A stretch of 64,000 nt of DNA, from assembly GCA_023014485.1 (NCBI GenBank), contig JAJOZX010002356.1:496001-560000 (forward strand). The letters are read 5' to 3'. Positions 21,122 through 30,267 of this stretch are shown here, in pieces (position 1 is the first letter of the stretch; each line of letters starts with the position of its first letter). Source of the stretch: Bathynomus jamesi. Its lineage: Eukaryota > Arthropoda > Malacostraca > Isopoda > Cirolanidae. The notes beneath the pieces were generated by a model, which was not told the origin of the DNA, made no database searches, and was given only the letters and a program-made list of their open reading frames with translations. The position numbers and the translations under genes are program-made.

Positions 21122-24100
21122 AGTTGTTGTTGTTGTTGTTTAGCCGATCAGCCCACCCTGATCGAGCAAGCCGGCGGCACGCAGGTAACCGATCGCCCTC
21201 TCCGGAGTGGACCAGAGGTTCAGCGCACTAGTGATGTTGTGTTGTGTTCGTTGTTGTGCTAGAGCGGTACAGTCCGTCATAATGTGTTCAATTGTTTGTG
21301 GTGTGTCTTGGCACAGGTGGCAGGTGTCGTCTATGGAGTTGTCTAGTCTGTGTTTATATGTCCGTAAGTTTGGGTGATGTCCACATCGGAATCGTGCTAA
21401 GTTAATTCGATCCGATCTGCTCAGGCTGATCTCTGACCTGTTAATGGGTGGCGGCTTCGCACCTAGGACCGCATTCGGACCGAGTCGTGTCAGTGCTTTG
21501 TGGGTTAGGTGTGTGTGTATGTGTTTTCTGTACTGTGTGATGTCTGTGGGGCGTGGTATGGAATGGAGTATTTCGTTATAATATCTCTCTGGTGTTACCT
21601 TAATGGTGCGAGGTGTTGGTGCATGATTGTACATGTAGTGGCAAGGGTGTTGTGGGTTAGTTGTCGCTGCTGCCATGAATTGTGTTCCCCTCATGTCTAA
21701 ATGTTCCCTAACTTTTAGTATTTTTGTTTCTGTGTGCAGGTGTTCTATTGGTGTTGTTTGAGTGCATCCTGTAATGATACGAAGTGCGTTGTTTTGTATT
21801 GTTTGTAAGGTGTTTATGTGTGTGTTTGAGATAATGGGTGCCCAGCATGGGCTAGCATAGTCCATAACTGAGCGAATATATTGTTTGTATACGAGTGTTG
21901 TTGTTTCCTGCTGGTGTCCAAAGTTTGTGCCTGTTAGTACCCTAAGCGTGTTAAGTCTTGACGTACATTTGGTTTTAATGTCCTGAATGTGGTTTGCAAA
22001 AGATAATGATGTGTTGTATGTGACACCAAGTATTTTGGTTCTGTGAGTGTGTGGAATGTTGATGTTGTTTAGTGTAAGCTGTGGAATTACCTGGTGTTCT
22101 TTTGTGTTGCTTGTAAGCAAGGTGATGGTTGATTTTGTGGGCGCTACTTTGAGTCTATTGTGTGTGAGCCAGTCTTGTATACTGTTTATGTATGTTTGTA
22201 GGTTATTTGTAGCGGTGTCGATGTTGTTGTGGGTGGATGTTAGAGTGATATCATCTGCATATGATGATAAGGTAAGCTTGTTATCTATGGGTGTTGGAAT
22301 GCCATGCATGTATAAGTTGAAGAGTGTTGGTGAGAGAACAGAGCCTTGAGGGACCCCGTTCGGAAAAAGCTTGTTTTTGGATGATTTGCCATTAAATGTG
22401 ACATGTGAGTATCTTCCTGAGAGATAGTTGCTCAGCCACCTTTTGGTGTTATTGTGCATGTTTGTGTTGAGTATTTTGTTTATGAGAGGGAAGCGTGGGA
22501 TAGCATCAAATGCTTTACTAATGTCTATTGTTGCTAATAGTGTACGTTGAGCTGGTCTTCTGGAGTTGATGCCATCCATGATGTGCTGCGTGAGGTTAGT
22601 GAGTAATGTCGTGGTTGAGTGGTGAGGTCTGAATCCATGTTGAGTAGGCGATAGTGGTATGTGTGGGTTGGTGATTTGTAAGATTAGTCTTTCTGTTACT
22701 TTGGAAGGTGTGCATAGTAAAGTAATGGGTCTATAGGAAGCTGGTTCTGTTGGATTTTTGTTTGGTTTGAGTAGTGTAATAATTTTACCTTGTTTCCATA
22801 TGTCAGGAATAATACAGTGTTGGTATGAATATGTGCTGATATTTGTGAGAGCTAATATTCCTTGTGGGCCCAAGTGTTTAAGGTGTATGTTAGATATGTT
22901 GTCTGGTCCAGTAGCCTTCGAATTCTTAATGTTTTTGATGATCTTGGTGGTCTGGTCTGTATTGAAGGGTGTAATGGTCATGTCGAGTCTGTAGGTTTTC
23001 TTGTGTCTGGCTGTTTGTCTGTCTGCATGTTTCTGGTTGTTGTCTCTGTTTAAGTGACTTATCTTTGCGTAGTGATTAACTAGAATGTTAGCTTGTTGTG
23101 TGTATGTTGGGATATTATTTTGGCTGCGACAGATAGCCGCGTGTGAGGTGTGAATGCCGCTGTTAGAGTGGGTAATGCTGTTTATAGTCTTGTATAGCCT
23201 GTATGTATCTGTGGAGTGGTTTAGTGTTGTTATGAATTCCCTGAATGTTTCTGTTTGTTTTTCTTTGAGTTTGTTGTTTATTTCTGTGTTGAGCTGTTGT
23301 ATCTGCTGTTTTATGGCTTCTGTGTGTGGTGTTTGTGTGTTATATTTGAGGTTGTTACGTTGCCTTATGAGGTGGGCTATTTCTCTAGTGTAATTTGGGT
23401 TGTATTTCCTAATGTTGCCCTTGGGTATGTATTTGTTTGCATTATTGATAATCTGATTAAATGTCTTGAGTGTTGTATCGATGTTTATGATGGGTGTGCT
23501 GTTTAATGTGGTGAATTGTTCCTCAGTCTGTATTTTGAACTGTTCCCAATCAGCTTTCTTGTAATTTCTGTAAGTGTGCCTAAGGCTGTTGGGGCAGAGT
23601 GTAGAATGTGTTGTAATGATGATGGGCAGGTGGTCTGATGACAGTTGTTTTTCTGTTCTCCATTGTGTATGTGTTGCTAGTGAGAGGGAACAGAACGTTA
23701 TGTCTGGGGAGGAGTTTGAGTATCCTGCTTGATGTGGTATGTGTGTATGTTCTTCTGTATTGTTAAGAATGAAGAGGCTGTTTAGTTGTGTGGCTATGTT
23801 GGCGCCTCTGGTGTTGTTTTGGTTGTGCAGGTACCAACTAGTGTCTTTGGCGTTGAAGTCTCCTCCTAAGATGACATTAGTGAGAGAGGCAAGATTGTGT
23901 AACTGTGGATTGTAATTGGCTGGCACCTGAGGTGAACTATCTGGTGGGATGTAAATGTTGATTAGTGTGGTGTTGTGTTTTGCGCGTGTTTTAATGTTAA
24001 CTGCCTGTATTTATATCGTGTTATCTGCTTGGATTGTGTTTGTAATGTTTTGGGTAGCATCAGTGTAGCTAATGCTTTTACGTATGTAAGTGATGAGTCC

Positions 24101-24660
24101 ACCCCCGTTACCCCCAGTACGATCTTGATGGATCGCCGTGAAGTCAGGGATGGTGGGTGTTTTGTGTGTGCGTTTTAGTTTTGTTTCTTGTATAAGTGCT
24201 ATGTGAATGTTTTGTTTGTGTACGAATTCCCTAAGCTGCATGATTTTGTTTGTGAGGCCATCTACGTTGTACTGTAATATGTTAATATTATACTTCTGTA
24301 TGTGTCTCATGGTACTATTGTGTCTATGTCTTTGTGTATGGTGACATGTGTAAGTTGTAGTGGGGCCTGGATTAGTCTTAATGTCGCCAGAGAGTAAGAG
24401 TAGTTCGGGGAGCACGCAATTGTTCCCTGTAATTGAAAAAATAGCACGCTGAGAATAGGTCCGGCCCCGGGAGCCGATCGGCACTCTGACCGTGCCACGC
24501 AACAGGCCGTCGACTGCCAGTCTGGCCAACCGTAGACAGCCCGCTACACGGAGATTTGAGGAAGTTTGGCCACCAGCGCGTTGATGTTTTGGTTTGACGT
24601 CGCTTCTTCGCGTTGACGTGTCCTGCGCTGGAGGATGCAGCCACTGTTTAGACTTTAGAA
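21122..24660 (-). mobile_element. LINE (I/jockey-like), nearly intact, with (CAA)n tail
   Basis: Antisense LINE whose ORF2 stop is followed at once by ACAACAACAACAACAACT (21122-21141), a simple-repeat tail with essentially no 3' UTR. Simple-repeat tails of this kind occur in I-like LINEs. The 5' part extends to at least 24644, where a second frame encodes a basic N-terminal segment 'AKKRRQTKTSTRWWPNF'. It lies between the arms of a large inverted repeat. Confidence 0.8.
21140..24529 (-). pseudogene. LINE ORF2: EN, RT, Cys motif, one stop codon
   Basis: Two abutting frames in the same phase (24529-24011 and 24010-21140) are separated only by TAA at 24011-24013, giving about 1130 residues. Order: a leader with the 2A-like 'SGDIKTNPGP' (24362-24391), the endonuclease ('NINILQYNVDGLTNKI', 'IALIQETKL', 'GGDFNAKDTSW', 'SSDHLPIII'), RT with 'RPITLLCTPSKVTERLIL', 'DISKAFDAIPR', 'PQGSVLSPTLFNLYM' and the catalytic 'SYADDI' near 22255, then a C-terminal 'CHLC....TIEHI..DC'. 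By length and motif order it is the best-preserved retrotransposon here. It would nick and reverse transcribe its own RNA at the target if the stop were absent. Confidence 0.9.
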
Positions 24661-24689
24661 GCTTCCTCGTCAGCTGCTAACACTTTTTT

Positions 24690-25475
24690 CACGTTGTTCT
24701 AGCTACTGTACCTGTTCAGACGTTTTTTATAAACAAATCTTTATAAACAAATATGCAATTTTGTCTTGCTCTCTTTGTTGGAGTTCTGAAAATGAATTGC
24801 CCTCCTCTCTGCTAAATTGCTCTAATATGGACTCTGTTTCTTCTCTTTCTTTTATTTTCACTAGAAATATGTCTAAAATTCAATAGGGATGATCTTCCAG
24901 CCCTGAAGCCATGTTGACTCGGATTGAATAATTTCTTTTTTTGTACACTTTATAATGGGGAAGGTGAGAGCTACTGGCTGATAGTTCTTAGCTTTTGACC
25001 CATTACCTCCTTTGAATAAGGGATCAATGTTCGCGTTCTTTAATGGGCGTTGAATTTCCTCCAGAGTAAATATAGTGACTTGGCTATACTTTCTTTGCAT
25101 TTTTTCATAAACATGGCACCCCATGTCTCTGATTCTGGTGTTGGATTTTCTCGTGTTTGTGAGAGACCCTTAATTATATCCTCTCCCAAGAATTCAAAAT
25201 CCATTAATAGATTCGTGTCCGTTCTCGTTCTTGACTGATTTGTATCTACTGTATGTCAAAGAATTCATCCAGATTTTCTGTTTTCATATTGGGCTTAAGA
25301 GAACTGAACATCGAGTCGAATTGTCCCTTTAGAAACGCGCTCATTTCTCCAGGGTTATTTGTGAATCCATTTATTTGAGCTTCTAACGAACCAATTCCCT
25401 CTTTACATTTATGTTTTTCGTGAAGGCGTAAAAGTATTTTGGCTTACTTTTTACGTTTTCTGCAAGTAGAGCCTT
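24690..25475 (-). mobile_element. LINE fragment, EN-RT linker and RT start
   Basis: Minus-strand pieces: 'SKPKYFYAFTKNINVK' (25430 region), 'IRDMGCHVYEKMQRKYSQV', 'LKNANIDPLFKGGNGSKAK' with 'NYQPVALTFP' (RT1-2), and 'ESTWLQGWKIIPIEF'. Truncated after RT2 and decayed. Confidence 0.6.
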
Positions 25476-25477
25476 CG

Positions 25478-25995
25478 GCTCCCTGACCTACGGGCGGGGC
25501 TTATGCTTCGCAAACTCGCCTACGGCGAGGGCACCTTCGCAGAGTACCGAGATGAAGACAAAAATATTATTTTTAATAGTTTAAGGATGGGAACTTTGCA
25601 TTTACTTTAAGCCCATGAGGCACTTACATTTTAAATATAGCTTCACAGATTTTTAACCCACTGGCTCAGAATGCGAAGCTCAAAATCTTGTGGCTGAATT
25701 CTTTTGTAAATTTATTGACCGACTGGAAAATGGTTGAAACATTGTGGGTCATTTATTTAAACAGGAAATGGTGGAAACAGGTCACTATGCTCCGAGACAT
25801 GCCAGCGTGAACATCTCTTAATCTTGCCTTCTTAGATCAGGATACCTTCTTAGGTTAGGTTAGGGTTACCCCTTTGGGGGGAAGTCACTCCAACTCTCCC
25901 CCCAAAACCCCCTTACACACCTTTATGCAACTTGGAGGGCTAACCCCCACCCCTTGTTGCATAACCCCTCACCCCATTACCCCCTCTCCCATTAC
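25478..25995. repeat. Right arm of the large inverted repeat
   Basis: Inverse of the left arm in two blocks: CTACGGGCGGGGCTTATGCT to GGCGAGGGCACC (about 25484-25533) and CCCCTTTGGGGGGAAG to CCCCCTCTCCCATTAC (about 25866-25997). The blocks are adjacent on the left arm but about 330 bp apart here, so one arm has an insertion or the other a deletion. TTAGGTTAGGTTAGGG precedes the second block. Confidence 0.75.
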
Positions 25996-25999
25996 TGTG

Positions 26000-26870
26000 C
26001 TTACTTCAAGGAATTCGAGCTGTAGACCGCGTCGTCTGGTAGTGTCATTGGAATTTCCTTATCAGCTTCAAGAAGATGCATTAGCACGTAGCTGCACTAT
26101 GTCCCTGAAGGTACCACTTTATGTCCAGACTGCTCTTCTCCACCCTTCAATATGCTACAACAGCCTAACAAACGGGATTTTAATAAAGGGGTGCCCTAGA
26201 CCCAACTGTCTTTGCGATATTGTTTCCTTGAATTAGACACTTTTTTATCGAGTGTCCCAGTCTTGAGTACTTATGGTGTCATCATCTCTCAAAGCACCAA
26301 AGATGGCGATGGAATCCTTCCTTTTTGAGCGGTGCTTGGAGAAGGAACGTACTATCCAGGTAACAGTATTTTTAATTTTGTGGAGTAAGCTGGCCTCCTC
26401 CCTCTTTTGCAGTTATTTTTATCCTCACATTTTAGATGTTTCCATTTCCACTTAATTCATTGATTCCATTCGCCCCATTTATTTTTCGTTTCGTCATTTA
26501 TTATGAATTTCATAATTTTGTTATTTAATTTTTAGTTTCATTTAAGTAATTATATTCTGTGTCATTGACTTCAATGTTATGGAGGAAGAGGTATTACGTC
26601 TAATCAATCATTCTTCCTCCTGCTTCTCATAATATCTGGATGACCTACAACTAAATTACCGGTCTTCCAACTGAAATTTCAATGGTGTAACTGTAAAAAA
26701 GGAAAATGCATTAATCAAATTTAATAAAATATATGATTACAGTTACTTTTATACGCTCGTCATCGAAACTTGATGACGGTCAGGATTCGAATATTTGTAT
26801 GGAACATTAATCACAGGTACATAAAAAGCCATAAGAAGTATCCGTGCTTAATCCTTTCAACAACGTAGAG
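26000..26870. other. Stretch without recognised gene
   Basis: Short ORFs (for example 26273-26455) have no recognisable motif. No repeat ends were found. Confidence 0.45.
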
Positions 26871-26874
26871 ACAA

Positions 26875-27225
26875 GAAGGAAATTGTAGACACTAATTGGC
26901 AAGGGAAGTACTTCGGGGTGGACGTTAGGCAGGAGACATGGAGTGCTGGAACCCCCGTTTCCTCTATCACTGTCCTTTTTAGCTGATCTTTTACTATGTC
27001 TCATCTGTGAGCAGTCCAGCATGCTCTCAAACACACACTTCTCCTTCTATTCTTCCATACACATACATGCATTTTACACACTGCACAATCTTTTAAAACT
27101 TTATAAAAAAAAATGGCATCGTGAGCCTCGGAGACCTTGATTTTGGCTCTCTTTCTTATAAAGGTGAGCATTTTTGCGGCCACCCGCCCTTGGCCCCTCC
27201 ATTCTACATAAAAAAAATACAGAGG
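26875..27225 (+). mobile_element. Internally deleted LINE derivative (5' end joined to 3' end)
   Basis: Begins with AGGAAATTGTAGAC and follows the same 5' leader as the next copy (GACGTTAGGCAGGAGA, GTGAGCAGTCCA.CATGC, ACACACACTTCT, ACATACATGCATTTTA), then passes directly into the family's 3' end (CCACCCGCCCTTGGCCCCTC) and A-rich tail at about 27205-27215. The whole coding region is missing. It sits head-to-tail with the longer copy at 27228. Confidence 0.7.
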
Positions 27226-27227
27226 AG

Positions 27228-28270
27228 GAAATTGTAGACAAATAGCCAAGGGCAGTACACCGGAGGGGGACGTTAGGCAGGAGATAGGGGTTACTGTCCC
27301 CCATAAGCTGATCTTTTTTTACGGTGTCTCATATACCCTGTGAGCAGTCCAACATGCACTCAAACACACACTTCTATTCCTATTCCTCACTACACATACA
27401 TGCATTTTATACACTACAAAATGTTTTAAAAATTAATAAAAATAATAAAATGGTATCGTCTTCAAGAGCCTCAGCCCTCAGAATTCCTTGGGGAGGGGAC
27501 CATGTCCCCAGTTCTGGCTCCCTCGTTGATGATACCGGTAACGTACCTCCGGGCAACGGGGCTGCTTCTGCTACAGCCCATTGGAGATGTTCTGTGCCTT
27601 TATCTGATTCAGTTTTCATAAACTTCAACATTCGTGGCCTTTCCTCAAATTTACAATCTGTTGAATACTACCTATCCTCCTCTAAACCTCACCTTCTTTT
27701 CCTCAATGAAACTCAGGTGTCTGAGACAACTGACAAAATCCCTTTTCTGTACCATCCTACTTTCAGTATATTCAGTTTCATTCCAAAGGTTGGTGTTGCG
27801 TATATGTACGCAACGACCTAACTTACTCTCGTATTACCGGACTTGAAACCTTCAAATTCTACATCTTTTGGCTGCGGCTTACATGCCAACCTCGAACTAA
27901 ATACATCTGCCCTGTCTACCTTTCACCTAATTCTACTGACTCCAAAAACTCTTTGACTACCTCACTTCCAGAGTGAAATACATTCTATCCCCCTCTTCTT
28001 TTGCTGAAATTTCCATCTTAGGAAATTTCAATGTTCACCATCACCTTCGGCTTTCCCCTCATTTCAATGAACTCCCTGGTGAACTAGTTTACCAATTCTC
28101 TATCCTGAATGACCTAGAGCAGATTGTAGAGGAACCTACTTGTATTCCCGATTGCCTAGGAGATAAAAATAAATCCAGAATGTTGGGCCTAACAACTCGT
28201 CTTCTTCTTACTGACAGAGTAAGAAGGATGAATTGTCAGAAATAGGTCTACAATGCCAGAATTAATTGCA
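27228..28270 (+). mobile_element. LINE 5' part with endonuclease domain
   Basis: The 5' leader starts GAGGAAATTGTAGACAAATA. An ATG near 27451 opens 'SSRASALRIPWGGDHV', then an endonuclease start 'SVFINFNIRGLSSNLQSVEY' and 'HLLFLNETQVSETTD'. The frame then shifts, and pieces such as 'EISILGNFNVHHH' (the GDFN block) and 'LEQIVEEPTCIPDCLG' continue to about 28240. The RT is absent (3'-truncated). Same family as the 14.5-kb and 43.3-kb copies. Confidence 0.75.
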
Positions 28271-28680
28271 TAATATTCGCCCTCTCTTCCTGTATCCTTT
28301 TTCACACAAATGTGTTTTTGCCATCTTTCATCAAATTGCGACTAATTTTAGGGGTCCCTGAAGTCTGAATCTGGCGTTGGCTAATTGGATGGCTGATTGC
28401 TGCCTGGTGGGTCCTGCATAGCACCCTCTGTCCCTCTAAGTCTCTAATTAGTACATAACAGGGGCCCTTGGTCTTGGTTTAATTTTATTTTTAATTCCTA
28501 ACTTTTTATTTTTTATTACACCAATGAAAAGACATTAAGTGTTTCAGCAGACCTATCATTACAGGTCGTTATGCCATTTTGGATCAAGAGTGATCTCGAA
28601 GTGGTAGGAAAGGCAAAATTATCGAAATGCTAGAGCTTGTCAGGCAGTATGAAGGGCTAAAACATTAAGCTAAAACCACA
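28271..28680. other. Stretch without recognised gene
   Basis: No motif-bearing ORF and no terminal repeats seen. Confidence 0.45.
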
Positions 28681-28682
28681 CA

Positions 28683-28945
28683 AGAGCTGCAAAATGAAGG
28701 AAGAGATCTTTCAAAGTGATTTGGAAGATATTCTTGATTTTGCTTTGAGAAAGGCTTCAGAGAAATGAAGTGGGGAAGATCGGCAATTTCTTACTCTTCA
28801 AATAGGAGATTCAGCCTCATCAAGTATAGATTCCTTTGATTAGAAACTCTATAAAAAACAGGCCCGAAGGATTAAAATTGAAGAACAGAAGGCAAATCTC
28901 CACAGGAAAGTGGAACAACGAAAGACTGAGGCAGAACGACGCTGA
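28683..28945 (+). pseudogene. Possible N-terminal remnant of a DNA-transposon protein
   Basis: A frame with few stops reads 'EEIFQSDLEDILDFALRKA', 'GEDRQFLTLQ', then a basic coiled stretch 'KKQARRIKIEEQKANLHRK'. I associate an acidic 'D.ED...F..Q' followed by a basic helix with the N-terminal part of the transposase family at 30.7-32.6 kb, but the match is weak and from recall. Confidence 0.3.
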
Positions 28946-29200
28946 TTACACTGTGTAACACTGATTCTGTTTATATAGAATTTTTTATGTTTTTATATGC
29001 ATTTGTGGGCGCTGAGTCCAGATCTGGCCTTGGTTTGTGTGTATCGTCAATGGTTTCAGAAATAATCCATATTTCATGTTTTACCAGTATAATGTTATTA
29101 TGGGCGCAGCAATATCAGAATAATCAGGAATTGTTGAGAACAATCAGGATGTTCGTTGACAGTTTCTTGTTCTAGAAATTGCCCGAAACTTCCACTGTGC

Positions 29201-29235
29201 TATATAAAGAAGAGCGCAGAGTCTGAGAAGTCAGT
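29201..29235 (+). promoter_or_regulatory. TATA box and Inr-like start upstream of copy A
   Basis: TATATAAA at 29201-29208 is followed by TCAGT at 29231-29235, the arthropod initiator consensus, with 32 bases from the first T of TATA to the A of TCAGT. This is the usual core-promoter spacing. The copy A ATG is about 240 bases downstream. Confidence 0.5.
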
Positions 29236-30267
29236 AAGTGTGAGCACACAAAGAAAGCAGGTTGTTTGTCTGATGGTTACCAGCACTGAGATACTGTGTT
29301 TCTGTGCTTCTCTGTGCTGACGATTTGAGTATTATCGATCCTTCTTTATTGCGAACATTATTTCAGTGTTGTGAATACATCTTTTTCCTGGAATCTGTAA
29401 TCTGTTGCAAATTTAATAACTCTTCTCTCTATATCTGCAGGTTATGATTAATGTAGTACAGTTTGGTAAAGAGAATGGCAACTAGAGCTTGTAAACACTC
29501 GCCGGATATATTCTGCTACGTTTGTGGGTATTACATAGGCCCCAAGCAAGTATCGCAGAAGATTGTGAAAGGCACCAAGTTCTGGATCGTGTATCGGCTC
29601 TATTTTGGTATGCCTATGGGTGACCAAGATAAGCCCTGGGCACCCCATGTGATCTGTGGAAGCTGCCGCGCTACACTTGAAGGGTGGCTGCGGGGAATAC
29701 TCAAGGCAACGCCCTTTGCGGTACCCAGAATATGGAGAGAACCAAAGAGCCACCACGACGATTGCTACTACTGCATGGTAGATGTTCCTAAGTACAGGAA
29801 AGTTAAAGGAAGGCAGACTCTTCAGTATCCAAGCATAGCGTCGTCCATAGCTCCTGTACTACATGGCGAAGGTCTTCCAATACTACGTCCACCAAAACAG
29901 GTATCTATCCATTACTTTACCTACTGTATTTACAGACTGTGGGTCATTATGTGTCGATTTTTCTTAGTGCTGATGCTCTTCTATATATATAGCTATGCCT
30001 ATATTTTGTTTCTTTGCTTTGCAGGTTGAAAATGAGGATGCAGCTAGCTCATCTGAGATGTCGGCTGGTGAGGACAGTCATGATGAAGAATATACAGTAA
30101 CTTTCAGTACAAACCCTCACTTTCCAAATCAGAGGGAATTGGACGACTTAATTAGAGATTTGGGTCTGACGAAATCAGGGTCTGAGCTTCTGACCTCCAG
30201 ACTCAAAGAGTGGAATTTGCTTGGAGAAGACTGCAAGAGCACTGTATACCGAAAGCGGCATGAAGAG

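Noticed and set aside
21509..24178. Plus-strand ORFs of 60-100 residues
   Set aside because: They are antisense shadows of the minus-strand LINE ORF2.
26273..26455. ORF of 60 residues
   Set aside because: No motif, no neighbouring gene signals, and length within chance expectation.
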